A stretch of DNA of 38,413 bases from Microcaldota archaeon (GTDB lineage Archaea; Micrarchaeota; Micrarchaeia; Anstonellales; Anstonellaceae), in contig JAKAME010000004.1 of the NCBI GenBank assembly GCA_021813025.1, positions 1 to 38,413 of the forward strand, given 5' to 3'. A model generated the notes under the pieces. That model did no database searches. It was not told the origin of the DNA and worked only from the letters and a program-made list of their open reading frames with translations. Positions 1-8,995 of this stretch are shown here, in pieces. Each line of letters starts with the position of its first letter. Position 1 is the first letter of the stretch. The position numbers and the translations under genes are program-made.

Positions 1-73
1 TCCCACGTCTGGTCGCTTCCTGTCAAGCATTAGGCGGCTTCCTTTTCCATATTTTTCGGCCCCCCTCGACGCC

Positions 74-84
74 ATATTTATTAA
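74..84 (+). promoter_or_regulatory. TATA box for the large surface protein
   Basis: An A/T-only run (ATATTTATTAA) in GC-rich sequence lies about 40 bases before the ATG at 122. A Shine-Dalgarno-like GGAGGTGG follows at 110-117. Together they imply a short leadered transcript and favour ATG 122 over the in-frame GTG at 107. Upstream, 1-70 has no gene, only a pyrimidine-rich stretch that may be the terminator of a gene outside the window. Confidence 0.55.
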
Positions 85-121
85 TTCTCGGCAGGCAGAT
101 GGCAGCGTGGGAGGTGGACCC

Positions 122-3100
122 ATGAGACAGGAGAGGGTGCCGTTCGGCCTGATTCTATGGTTATCCCTCTCTTGGCTGGTTTTGAGCGGCATAGCGTCAG
201 CCCTGCCAGCCTGCCAGCCCACCAACGCCTCGTGGCCTGCCTGCAGCGCCAGCTGCGCATATCTCAACTCCAACTGGAACTGCAATGCCACTCTCTCATT
301 CGTGCAAAACGACAAGAACTGCGTCTGTGACTGCCCCTATTACGATTCTGCGATTGTGTATGAGAACACCACCTCCAGCACCACGCCCCGCATACGGGTG
401 AACTCGGTCAATGAGACCATCAACACGACCGCCATTGACTTGCTGGATGCGCAGGGCAATGTGCGTGCCAGCGGCACTCTCTCGAAAGACGGCCTGCTGA
501 CTTATACCGACCCTATAACGGGGCGAACAACACCTGTGCGCTTCCTGAGGCCCGCCCCCAACAGCGCCATCTGGGCGGAAGTGTCAATATTCATCGATGA
601 AATCACCCTCGAGGACGGCAGGCGCTACAATCTCGCGTCCTCAGACGACTGGCAGTGGAAGAACGTCTATGCGTCGGTGCTGTGGAAGAACCGCGATGGG
701 AGCGCGAGCGACGGGCAGGCGGACAGCCTGCGGGAGATTGCGCTCTACACAGATGACCTCACCAATTACATGGGCGGCGAGAACCGCATGAAAGTTGGCG
801 ACAGCATCGCGTTCCCCAAGCTGGCTTCGACCTATCGTCTGGCCTACAACGGCCTCCCGGCTGACCCGGATTATGCAAGCCTCAACATTCGCTCTGACTC
901 CGGCCGCACGCTGTCCTATGGCATTAACGGGGACTGCAACACCAAGAACGATTCCTACACGGCGAATTTCATCAAGGTTTCGTCAGGCAAGGCTGACGCG
1001 TTCGGCGGCACGTCGGCCGACGCGCTGGGCAACGACCGGGCGAGCGAGATTTATGTGGACCCCATCGGCACGGGAGACGCCATGAATCTCTCCGGCGGCC
1101 AGAACCTTTCGGCAACCACATGGTCCTCGCTCATATTCTGGAGGCCGGCCGGCTGCATGTATTACAAGTATGCCAGCCTTCCGGCCAACGGGGCCGGCAA
1201 TTTGGGCAAAGGCACACTGTTCCCCGACAAAGGGATGGTGAAGTTCGAAACGGCTGGCGGCGACTCGTCCGACCCCGGTCTGCTGGCATTCTATTTCGTC
1301 AGAAATGCCTCATCCAAATTTAATTCCACGGCCAATGGCGCCTATTCAACCAACATCCAGCCCTCCAGCGCGCCCTTTGTGATGGGCGAAATCGTGCTGC
1401 AGGAGGATGCTGGCCCCCAGGGAACCATCAGCCGCCAGCCGGTGCTCACGCGCCTGCCGGTCTATAACCTGACCGCCAGTGACTGGAGGTTCAAGCCCAG
1501 CAATATGAGCACGAGCGTGATTTACTACAATTCAATCTACCTCACTGACACGTCCGGGCCGGGCAGCCTCAATCCGGCCATTTCGTACGAGCTGCCGCTC
1601 TACACCGAGCGGGGCTCCAAAATCACGGGCGTGTCGTTGACCGACGCCTCGCTGATGATTGCCTCGCGCGTGGGCCAGCCCATGCTCACCTTCTCAGGCA
1701 GCGGCTCGCACAGTTTCAAGACGCTTATCACCGACAGCATCGACAGAACGACGCAGAACCGTCGCAACACCCTCTTTGAGGACAACTACACAGCTGACTT
1801 GAATATAGCTGACATCTCCTCCATCCTCTCGCCCCTGCGCGGAGCCTACCCCAACAACCAGATTGCCCGAAACCTCTACCGAATAGGCTCTGACCAGATT
1901 TCGGATTTCGCAGATTTCTCCACCAGAGACGAGCAGGCGTCATCGGAATTCGCCTATGTTGAGCAGCAGGGCTTCTGGGCGGGGACAAACGCCCCCGCCA
2001 GTGGCGTCTACTATGACTCCAACTCGGCCTACCGCCAAGTTGTGGCACGCCCGCAGATGATTGCGTATAACATGCGCTTTTTGGGCAATGACTACGGCAT
2101 CCCGGTTTGCACCGGAGGCCTGACAAAGTCCACCGACTGGACTTCCTGCACCTCTTATGACTACCGCACCGACTTCCACCGCCTCAAAATCAGATTCTTG
2201 GGTGAGGATTGGATAATCACCAACATGACCAAGCCGACCACGCCTATTTACAATATCGCTGGCGCGGTGAGCGGAGGGCAAGTCAAGCTGGGCAAGGAAG
2301 CCAAATATGACATACTCGGCATCGGAGAGGGTCTGGATGGCGGCACCTTGAGCATCCGGCTGATGAGCACGACCTCGGACGGGAAGGCCGTATTTGACGT
2401 GCTGGACGCAGCCGGGAACGTGATTGGCCAAGTCACGGTGGCAAGAGGACAGACTTATACGTTCACGCAGTCAAGCACTGGCAATTCCATCAAAATCCAT
2501 CTGTGGCAGGCTTCATCCAGCCCGGTTGCAGCCGCCGAATTCCGCCTCTATGGGCCATGCCCGCCCAACCAGACATACAATTTCACCACCTGCTCGTGCC
2601 AGGGCACCCAGCAGAACAAGCCGCTCAATTTCTCCTGCAGCGGCGCAATCAAGCAAAACCGCAGCTTTATCAGCGGCTATGACTACTGCGCCAACGACTG
2701 CCCTGCAAACAAGACTTGCGATGCTGCAAGCTGCACCTGCAAGCCCATCCAGCAGAACCTCACCTGCGAGCAATCAACCTATCCGGCCTGCTTTGGAACG
2801 TGCCCTAAGAACACCTGCGAGATTTCGAACGAGAGCCTGACGCTCAAAATCACGATTGGCGGCAGCGATGAGCTTTGGACCGCCAAAGTCGGGGATACTA
2901 AGACGGCAGGAGGCGTCACCCTGCGCGTCTCGAGCATAGACCAGACGGTCGGCCCATGCGTGGGCGGCGGCTGCGAGATTTCGAACGAGAGGATGACGCT
3001 CAAAATCACGATTGGCGGGAACGATGAGAGCTGGATTGCTAAAGAGGGAGACATGAAAACAACAGCGAACAATGTCACCCTGAAAATCATGAGCATAAGC

Positions 3101-5779
3101 CAGACTGTCAGCCCCTGCGCAAACCTCACCTGCACGGCGAAGGACAATGCGTGCGCGTGCACGCAGAACCTCACCTGCGAGCAGTCCAGCGCGCCGGCCT
3201 GCTTTGGAACATGCACAAATCCTGCAAAGGACTGCACCAACGTCTCAACCGCCTATACAGACTGTTCCTGCCAGTGCCCGCAGGCAACCGAATGGATTGC
3301 GGGTATAGGCGATACAAAAATAATGTCAAACGGCCTTGGGCTGCGCCTTTCAGACATATCCGTGGCAGAGGGGGAGAACAACACCCACCCGGCAATCATT
3401 GACTTTATTGGAACAGATGGAAAGGTGGCGGGGCAGGCCACGGTCCAGGTTGGGCAAACCTACACATACTATGATTCCAAGACGGGAAAGCGCATAACCA
3501 TCAAGGTGGTGAGGACCGCCGGCGGCCTTACCCTCAACGCAAAATGGGCCGATATTCTCATCTATCCCCCCTGCCCAGACGGCAAGATATTCAACGAAAC
3601 CACCTGCGAGTGCGAATGCGCCAACCAGACGCTGAAGCAGCAGTGCATACAGAGCGGCAGGCAGTGGGACGACAACAACTGCACCTGCTTTGGGCCCGAG
3701 AACTTCTCCTGCAGCGGCGCTTACGGGCCGAACCGCAGCTTTGTCAGAGGCTATGACTACTGCGCCAACGACTGTCCGGCAAACAAGACTTGCGATGCCG
3801 CAAGCTGCAAGTGCAAATGCGACCAGGCCAAGAAGGACGCGTGCAAGTATCCGGACGTGTGGAACGAGAAAAACTGCACCTGCGAAAAGACATTGTTCTG
3901 CGGGCAGGGCGGCGATGCGAATGTCTGCGAGCAGGCCTGCCCAATCCCCGCCTTCAGCTGCAAAACTAATGCCTCCAGCAGCACAGGCTGCTCCTGCGCC
4001 TGCGAGCAGAGCATGAGCTGCTCGAAGCCCAAGGTATTCCAGCCGGACATCTGTGCCTGCGACTGCCCGGGCGTGAAGACGCAGACGCTCAAAGCAGGGG
4101 AGAACATCAGCGGCACCAACTATGTCCTGCGGCTTACCTCTGTCGACACCAGCGTCTATCCCCCAACGGCCTATATCGACATCTATGACACGCAGGGCAA
4201 CTGGAAGTGGAGGTTTACGAGCGTGCCTGCCGGCCTCTATCTGCTGCCTTTCAACGGAGAGCTGCAATTCCGCGTGCTGTCCATAGAGCCGGACGGGAGC
4301 GTGACCATTGTCATCTACTCAGACTACTGCCCAGATGGAAAAGAGTATAGCGCCAGCGCGTGCGCATGCGTGTGCAAGCCAGCCGACAAGCAGGCCTGCC
4401 TTGACAAGGGCGGCAAGTGGAACGAGACAAACTGCTCGTGCTCATACAAGCCCTGCGACAGGGTATTCACCGGAGAAACCTATGTCTGCGGAGGGAACTG
4501 CCCGGCGGGCGAGATGTGCCAGGGGATATCGGGCGGGGGTTTGTATCAGGATAATACGGCCCTCCAATGCGGCTGCGTCAAGGCCTGCTCCACACCCCCA
4601 TACAAGTCCCCGCCCAGCATGGTGTCCGCCGGTACAGGCCCCGGCCCCACCATGAAGACACCGGACGGCAAATACTGCGACAATTCCTGCCCGCCGGGTT
4701 CGGTCTGCAATGCCTCGACCTGCTCGTGCGAGAAGCCTCCCGAGCCTATGAAGCTGTGCTCGAAGGGGCAGAGGTATGCGAACCTGACCTGCGGAAAGGA
4801 CGACTGCGACAAAGTGGGAGCGGACTACTATTGCGATGCCACGACCTGCGCATGCGTCAGGAAGGAAAGCTGCCAGCCGGGCGGCGCCCCCAACACCTGC
4901 ACCGGCGCCTGCACAAACCCGGACAAGAGGTGCGTGGCGACATTGTACAAGCCGTGGCTGAACGACAGCCCCACCTCTTGCGGCTGCCACTGCAGCCGCC
5001 CGCATATCCTGCGGATGATTGACTACGTCCACGTAGGGACCGGCCTCGGGTTCTTTGTCAAGAACGAATCCGGAACCCTTCAGGCATACTTCAAGTTCGA
5101 TGATTACGGCTTCAACAACCAGATTGACGTGCCGGCAGGGCAGCTGCAGGCCGGAGGCCAGTACAGCTCCTGCAACCCGTTCAGGAACTCCAGCCTGAGC
5201 GTCTGGGTGCTTGAGACAGGCACCCTGCCCGACGGAATGCCGTATGTTGTGATTGAGGCGAACGGCTGCCAGGGCAACCGCTCGTTCAACTTCCAGAACT
5301 GCTCGTGCGTCTGCCCCGACCAGAATGCCAGGGCAGAGTGCCTGGCGCTCAATGGAACGTGGAATGAGGAGAACTGCAGCTGCCAGCCAAAAACGGCGGT
5401 TGGGGCCTGCACATACATGGGAGCGGGAGTCGGGATGAATGCCAGCGTGGCCGTGGCCAAGGCTACGGACGTGTGCAAGGCTCCGCTCATCCCGCCCGTG
5501 GTAGTGGTGGGGGTGCAGTTGTTCGGCGGATTCTGGATAGAGCCTGCCTGCGACCCGCAGTTCTACAGCGGCTGCGATACGGCCACCAACCGCTGCGTTC
5601 TCAATGCCGACTTGGCCCGCATGCAGAGCGCCGCCTTAAGCGCGGTGGCGTGCGGCGGCAGCTGCCCCGCAGGCCTGTCATGCACGCTGGTGAACAGCAC
5701 AAGATGCTCCTGCGCTCCGCCTGTTTCGGCCGTGGCGGTGACGGCACCAGTCAAGGCCATACGCTACTGGTACGATTGA
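122..5779 (+). CDS. large secreted cysteine-rich modular surface protein
   Basis: The 1,885-residue product begins with a charged stretch and a hydrophobic Sec signal peptide (about residues 8-27, ending near ASA). The rest is exported-type sequence with many N-x-S/T sequons and dozens of cysteines in modules such as CPxNKTC-x4-CxC. I see no C-terminal membrane anchor. Two kinds of module alternate. One is Cys-rich and EGF/knottin-like. The other is a beta-rich domain of about 70-80 residues resembling archaeal S-layer domains, with at least four divergent copies near residues 90-160, 730-800, 1070-1140 and 1325-1395. A 52-residue unit is tandemly duplicated (2816-3127), and a 38-residue Cys module occurs twice (about 2629 and 3703). 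ATG 122 is preferred because GGAGGTGG precedes it by 4 bases. It is followed 9 bases later by a pilin-like gene, suggesting an operon for envelope proteins. A specific function is not recognised; a surface or adhesion role is inferred. Confidence 0.85.
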   Translation: MRQERVPFGLILWLSLSWLVLSGIASALPACQPTNASWPACSASCAYLNSNWNCNATLSFVQNDKNCVCDCPYYDSAIVYENTTSSTTPRIRVNSVNETINTTAIDLLDAQGNVRASGTLSKDGLLTYTDPITGRTTPVRFLRPAPNSAIWAEVSIFIDEITLEDGRRYNLASSDDWQWKNVYASVLWKNRDGSASDGQADSLREIALYTDDLTNYMGGENRMKVGDSIAFPKLASTYRLAYNGLPADPDYASLNIRSDSGRTLSYGINGDCNTKNDSYTANFIKVSSGKADAFGGTSADALGNDRASEIYVDPIGTGDAMNLSGGQNLSATTWSSLIFWRPAGCMYYKYASLPANGAGNLGKGTLFPDKGMVKFETAGGDSSDPGLLAFYFVRNASSKFNSTANGAYSTNIQPSSAPFVMGEIVLQEDAGPQGTISRQPVLTRLPVYNLTASDWRFKPSNMSTSVIYYNSIYLTDTSGPGSLNPAISYELPLYTERGSKITGVSLTDASLMIASRVGQPMLTFSGSGSHSFKTLITDSIDRTTQNRRNTLFEDNYTADLNIADISSILSPLRGAYPNNQIARNLYRIGSDQISDFADFSTRDEQASSEFAYVEQQGFWAGTNAPASGVYYDSNSAYRQVVARPQMIAYNMRFLGNDYGIPVCTGGLTKSTDWTSCTSYDYRTDFHRLKIRFLGEDWIITNMTKPTTPIYNIAGAVSGGQVKLGKEAKYDILGIGEGLDGGTLSIRLMSTTSDGKAVFDVLDAAGNVIGQVTVARGQTYTFTQSSTGNSIKIHLWQASSSPVAAAEFRLYGPCPPNQTYNFTTCSCQGTQQNKPLNFSCSGAIKQNRSFISGYDYCANDCPANKTCDAASCTCKPIQQNLTCEQSTYPACFGTCPKNTCEISNESLTLKITIGGSDELWTAKVGDTKTAGGVTLRVSSIDQTVGPCVGGGCEISNERMTLKITIGGNDESWIAKEGDMKTTANNVTLKIMSISQTVSPCANLTCTAKDNACACTQNLTCEQSSAPACFGTCTNPAKDCTNVSTAYTDCSCQCPQATEWIAGIGDTKIMSNGLGLRLSDISVAEGENNTHPAIIDFIGTDGKVAGQATVQVGQTYTYYDSKTGKRITIKVVRTAGGLTLNAKWADILIYPPCPDGKIFNETTCECECANQTLKQQCIQSGRQWDDNNCTCFGPENFSCSGAYGPNRSFVRGYDYCANDCPANKTCDAASCKCKCDQAKKDACKYPDVWNEKNCTCEKTLFCGQGGDANVCEQACPIPAFSCKTNASSSTGCSCACEQSMSCSKPKVFQPDICACDCPGVKTQTLKAGENISGTNYVLRLTSVDTSVYPPTAYIDIYDTQGNWKWRFTSVPAGLYLLPFNGELQFRVLSIEPDGSVTIVIYSDYCPDGKEYSASACACVCKPADKQACLDKGGKWNETNCSCSYKPCDRVFTGETYVCGGNCPAGEMCQGISGGGLYQDNTALQCGCVKACSTPPYKSPPSMVSAGTGPGPTMKTPDGKYCDNSCPPGSVCNASTCSCEKPPEPMKLCSKGQRYANLTCGKDDCDKVGADYYCDATTCACVRKESCQPGGAPNTCTGACTNPDKRCVATLYKPWLNDSPTSCGCHCSRPHILRMIDYVHVGTGLGFFVKNESGTLQAYFKFDDYGFNNQIDVPAGQLQAGGQYSSCNPFRNSSLSVWVLETGTLPDGMPYVVIEANGCQGNRSFNFQNCSCVCPDQNARAECLALNGTWNEENCSCQPKTAVGACTYMGAGVGMNASVAVAKATDVCKAPLIPPVVVVGVQLFGGFWIEPACDPQFYSGCDTATNRCVLNADLARMQSAALSAVACGGSCPAGLSCTLVNSTRCSCAPPVSAVAVTAPVKAIRYWYD
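2816..3127 (+). repeat. tandem duplication of a 156-bp unit inside the surface protein gene
   Basis: Two copies start at 2816 and 2972. Each encodes a 52-residue unit that starts CEISNE, continues with LKITIGG and ends TV(G/S)PC. The first ~45 bases of each copy are nearly identical, and the remainder has diverged at synonymous and replacement sites. This indicates a local duplication that is no longer recent. Confidence 0.85.
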
Positions 5780-5788
5780 GGTGATGGG

Positions 5789-6385
5789 ATGAACGGCACG
5801 CGGCAGGGGCAGTCGGCGATGGAATACCTCATGACCTATGGATGGGCAATCCTGATAATCATCCTGATGCTGGCCATCTTCATCAACCTCAACATAGGCC
5901 GCGTTCCGGAGGGCTGCGCTTTCGATGACAACGCGTTCACCTGCCAGGGCGAGCGCCTCTTGTCCGAGGACATCGGCAGCCGGAACAGCAACCAGCCCGG
6001 ACTCTCCAACCTACTATATGCGGACATTGCGAACGCCCGGCCCAGAGCAGTGCGCATCGTGGGCATGGCCTGCACCAGCTCTCACGCGCCGAGCATGGCA
6101 GGTGACGGGAACTTCCAGGACCGGCTCTTCCGGGTGCCTGAAGGGGGGGCTGACCAGCCGCTGGTGCTAATCCACCAGGGGTCGTTCAACACCGGCATGG
6201 TGCCCCAAAACCGCTTCCGCCTCCAGTGCTTCGACGTGGACGCGGCCGGGGACGTGCGATCGGTCTTCCTGCAGCCAGGCAGCGTGTTCGTGGGCCAGAT
6301 TTATGTCCTCTACAAGGGAGCGAATGAGCCGGCCTACGTGCCGGCCAAACTGGTGCGCGGGCGCATAGTGACCACGGTGCAGTAA
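5789..6385 (+). CDS. class III signal peptide (archaeal pilin-like) protein
   Basis: The 198-residue protein starts with a short basic leader ending in glycine (MNGTRQG) followed by QSAMEYLMTYGWA and a long hydrophobic helix. This is the archaeal type IV pilin-like class III signal peptide, cut after Gly7 by a prepilin peptidase so the helix can enter a filament or membrane. The exposed domain (residues about 40-198) has four or so cysteines and no recognised fold. GAGGTGA lies 5-6 bases before ATG 5789. The gene sits 9 bases after the large surface protein and 1 base before the next gene, so it is probably in the same transcript. A second protein of this type occurs at 35907-36473. Class assignment is secure; the specific role is not. 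Confidence 0.88.
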   Translation: MNGTRQGQSAMEYLMTYGWAILIIILMLAIFINLNIGRVPEGCAFDDNAFTCQGERLLSEDIGSRNSNQPGLSNLLYADIANARPRAVRIVGMACTSSHAPSMAGDGNFQDRLFRVPEGGADQPLVLIHQGSFNTGMVPQNRFRLQCFDVDAAGDVRSVFLQPGSVFVGQIYVLYKGANEPAYVPAKLVRGRIVTTVQ

Positions 6386-6386
6386 G

Positions 6387-6923
6387 ATGCCCCGAACCGC
6401 AAGAAATGCCCGAAAAATCGCCCTATTTATTGGGCGGTTCCAGCCTTTCCACAAAGGGCATGAGAAAATCATCAACTATCTCCTCCGTCGCTACTCCCGC
6501 ATCATAATTGCCATCGGCTCGTCGCAGGAGAAGCGGACAAAAGAGAATCCGTTCTCGGCAGTTGAGAGAATGGCGATGGCGGCCCGCGTTGTGCGCGCGC
6601 ACAATGGATGGAAAAAAAGGATTTCTTTCGCATTTTTGGCGGATTATCCCTCCAACGAGGATTGGGCGCGCGCAGTCGGGGCGCGATTCGCGCCGAAGTC
6701 TTTCGCGATAGCTTCGGCAAATCCGCTTGTGAGAAGATTGTTGCGCAAAGCCGCCTACACCCTCGACCCGTCGCCGCTGTTCAGGAGGGCGGAATGGGAG
6801 GGAAAGAAAATAAGGGCAGAAACGCGAAATGGAAAAAACGCATCAATAATTCCTGTCCCGCTCGCGCTGAAAAGCTGGATGGAAAGAGAAGGGAGGCGAA
6901 TAATGCTCAAGACTCGATTTTGA
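6387..6923 (+). CDS. nadM: archaeal-type NMN adenylyltransferase-like protein
   Basis: This 178-residue nucleotidyltransferase has the GRFQPFHKGHEKII signature, whose HxGH motif binds the ATP phosphates, followed by AIGSSQ and a later NPLVRRLL block. These match archaeal NadM, which joins NMN and ATP to make NAD. The C-terminal ATP-contacting block, usually SGTxIR, reads EGKKIRAE here, so its Ser and Thr are lost. This may mean altered substrate or activity. The ATG is 1 base after the stop of the pilin-like gene, so translation is likely coupled. The 3' end overlaps the convergent FKBP gene by 17 bases. The family call is confident. Retained NMN specificity is less certain, since related HxGH transferases such as FMN adenylyltransferase look similar at this level. 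Confidence 0.8.
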   Translation: MPRTARNARKIALFIGRFQPFHKGHEKIINYLLRRYSRIIIAIGSSQEKRTKENPFSAVERMAMAARVVRAHNGWKKRISFAFLADYPSNEDWARAVGARFAPKSFAIASANPLVRRLLRKAAYTLDPSPLFRRAEWEGKKIRAETRNGKNASIIPVPLALKSWMEREGRRIMLKTRF

Positions 6924-7551
6924 CGTCAGCCCACGCGCCCACTGAGGCGCCCAGCTGGGCTGCCAAGCCCCGCGCGCGGCCTGCCTCAAGAAGCTTGGGT
7001 ATCCATATGACGGCCTTGTCGGCTGCGCGCTCGATGCGCAGTGAGGTGTGATACTCGTCGCCCAGCGCCTTCGCCTTAGCCTCGGGCTCGGCAACCACCT
7101 CGAGCAGGTTGACGTGGTAGGTGAGGTCGAAGCCGGCGAGGGGGTGGTTGAAGTCAAGCACCACGCGCCCTGATGAGACGGATTTCACGCGCGCCTGCAC
7201 GCCGTCTATGTTGAGCAGCATGCCCTGCTTGGGCCGCACGCCAGTGCGCTCCAGCTCCTTCCCGCTCATCACCCGCACCAAATCCGGGAGGCGCTCGCCG
7301 AAGGCGAGGGCGGCAGGCACGTGGATTTGGGCGGACTGGCCGGCCTCCATCTTGGAGATGCCCTCGTCGAGGCCGGGAATCATGAAGCCGCGGCCCAGCA
7401 GGGCGAGGCGCGGGCCGTAGAGCATCTGCTGCGAGTAGATGCCGGCCGAGCGCGCCACGCGCTCGTCCGTGCTCTCGAAGATGGACTTGTCGGTGTCGAG
7501 GACCCCGACGAAGGTGATGCGAACCAAGTCGCCTGCCTGTGGCTTGACCAT
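6907..7551 (-). CDS. FKBP-type peptidyl-prolyl isomerase (SlyD-like)
   Basis: The 214-residue protein has an N-terminal FKBP core (GDLVRITFVG, GFMIPGLDEGI, and a P-x3-AFGE turn). An insert-in-flap region follows (about residues 85-130), then the second FKBP half with VVLDFNHPLAG, which is diagnostic for archaeal and SlyD-type enzymes. A C-terminal extension of about 60 residues has an alpha/beta look. It catalyses prolyl cis-trans isomerisation and acts as a folding helper, probably in the cytoplasm since no signal peptide is seen. The start is ATG 7551: a GGTGG lies just upstream and a TATA box (7581-7590) about 30 bases before. Longer upstream reading is unsupported. It converges on the nadM-like gene. 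Confidence 0.9.
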   Translation of the reverse strand: MVKPQAGDLVRITFVGVLDTDKSIFESTDERVARSAGIYSQQMLYGPRLALLGRGFMIPGLDEGISKMEAGQSAQIHVPAALAFGERLPDLVRVMSGKELERTGVRPKQGMLLNIDGVQARVKSVSSGRVVLDFNHPLAGFDLTYHVNLLEVVAEPEAKAKALGDEYHTSLRIERAADKAVIWIPKLLEAGRARGLAAQLGASVGAWADVKIES

Positions 7552-7580
7552 AGTGAATCCACCATACCTCGATGCGGGAT

Positions 7581-7590
7581 TTTTTAAAAG
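7581..7590. promoter_or_regulatory. TATA box between divergent FKBP and membrane protein genes
   Basis: The near-palindromic TTTTTAAAAG is 30 bases before the FKBP ATG (minus strand), the expected distance for a short leader. On the plus strand it could also drive the gene starting at 7673, leaving a leader of about 60 bases that carries GGAGG at 7661-7665. Confidence 0.5.
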
Positions 7591-7672
7591 TTCGTGAAGA
7601 AAGAGGGGGAGATACGCCGAATCTGGGGGCTGCGTGAGCCTGCGGATTCCGCTAGTTATAGGAGGGCCGGAC

Positions 7673-8923
7673 ATGTTCGACAACATCAAAAATGAGGACA
7701 AGAAGCGCTACTTCGCCATCGGCATCATCGCGCTCTTCATGCTCTCCACCATCGCAATCTACATCTCCTCCTCCACCCGCGCGGGCGGCAGCACTTCGGC
7801 GCCGGCCAAACCGACGGCAGTCAACGAGACCTACAGCTTCAGCGGGCGCGGGCAGGCCAACGCCACCCTCACCTCGTGGGACCCGGCGCTCTTCGTGCGC
7901 GGGCCCGATTCCGGCCTTGGCCCCATGCTGCAGGAGCTGCGGCAGCAGGGCGTCGTCGTCAACGACGTGCCGCAGGCGGGCGGGCACATCCTGACGCTGG
8001 CCAGCTCCGAGCTGGTCTACAACACCAGCCGCCTTCTGGGCGGCCTCAACGTCACGGTGCTGGGCAGCGGGACAATCAGCATACCGCAGGCATACGTGCA
8101 GGGCGCGGGCGCGAGCCGGCTGGTGTCGGGCGGCACATACCCCTACCAGGACACGCCCGACTTCGAGCAGGGCGAAGTGTTCCCGGTCGCCTTCGACGCC
8201 TACGTTGAGGGGCAGGGCATGCCCTACACCCCGCAGAACATCATCGTCCTGCCGGGCGCGCCGGCCGACGCCGAGGTGAAGCCGCTCGCGGTTTCAATCA
8301 GCTCCACCTATCTGGACGCCACCCTGCCATGGGCGCAGCGGAACCTGGACCTTGGCCAGTTCCAGAGCGACCTCATCGGCGGGGACAAGGTGCGCGCCAA
8401 GCTGCGCTCGGTGGTGCTGTTCAGGACCCTTCTCACCGAGCGGCAGATAGCGCAGGTCAAGTCCATGGCCTTCAACTGGTCCACCGGCGACGTGGAGGAG
8501 GGCCTGATGGGCGTGAAGCCGGAATTCGGCGACCAGCGGCAGGTGGAGGGAGATTTGCTGGGCCTGGGCATCGAGCCGGTCTTCCCGGTCTCGGACGTAT
8601 GGGTCTACCCGTGGGCCGGCAACCGCAGCCTGGAGAAGCAGCTGGAGGACACCCAGAGCATATGGAACCAGAGTTATCCGAACCTGACTGCGCGGTTCGA
8701 GCCCGCGTACGTGCTGTCGGTGACCCTGCCCGGGCAAATCATGGGCAGCGACGGGCAGGCCTACCGCCTTATGCAGAAAACCTACAACGTCAGCTCTACC
8801 TACCCGCCCCTGGAGAACGGGACTTTGAAAATCAGCTTCCAGCCGCGCGGGCGGCAGGTGGACAGGCTCACCAGCGCGTTCTACTCGCCGCCCGGAGTAA
8901 TCGAGCCGCTGCAGGCCGGCTAG
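7673..8923 (+). CDS. membrane-anchored exported protein, unknown function
   Basis: The 416-residue protein has a charged N-terminus (about 14 residues) and a single hydrophobic segment (about residues 16-34), followed by a Ser/Thr/Gly linker and a long extracytoplasmic region. This region contains several N-x-S/T sequons (for example NET, NAT, NTS, NVT, NRS) and essentially no cysteine. I recognise no family. The start is placed at ATG 7673 because GGAGG sits 7 bases upstream; an in-frame ATG further upstream has no such support. The topology suggests a type II or uncleaved-signal surface protein. It is followed about 70 bases later by the Sm-like gene, which has its own TATA box. Confidence 0.7.
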   Translation: MFDNIKNEDKKRYFAIGIIALFMLSTIAIYISSSTRAGGSTSAPAKPTAVNETYSFSGRGQANATLTSWDPALFVRGPDSGLGPMLQELRQQGVVVNDVPQAGGHILTLASSELVYNTSRLLGGLNVTVLGSGTISIPQAYVQGAGASRLVSGGTYPYQDTPDFEQGEVFPVAFDAYVEGQGMPYTPQNIIVLPGAPADAEVKPLAVSISSTYLDATLPWAQRNLDLGQFQSDLIGGDKVRAKLRSVVLFRTLLTERQIAQVKSMAFNWSTGDVEEGLMGVKPEFGDQRQVEGDLLGLGIEPVFPVSDVWVYPWAGNRSLEKQLEDTQSIWNQSYPNLTARFEPAYVLSVTLPGQIMGSDGQAYRLMQKTYNVSSTYPPLENGTLKISFQPRGRQVDRLTSAFYSPPGVIEPLQAG

Positions 8924-8933
8924 ATTGGGGTGC

Positions 8934-8943
8934 GTTTTTAAGC
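8934..8943 (+). promoter_or_regulatory. TATA box for the Sm-like gene
   Basis: GTTTTTAAGC lies between the stop of the upstream gene and the Sm-like ATG at 8996. The implied leader of about 30 bases contains GAGGTG shortly before the ATG, which fixes the start. Confidence 0.5.
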
Positions 8944-8995
8944 TTTGGGCCGCCCAAGCAGACGTGCGTTTGAATTTTTTTATGAGGTGTTTTTG

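Noticed and set aside
3350..4267. Minus-strand open frame of 305 codons in the surface protein gene
   Set aside because: Ala/Gly/Val-rich shadow of a Cys-rich coding strand whose repeats and sequons support only the plus frame.
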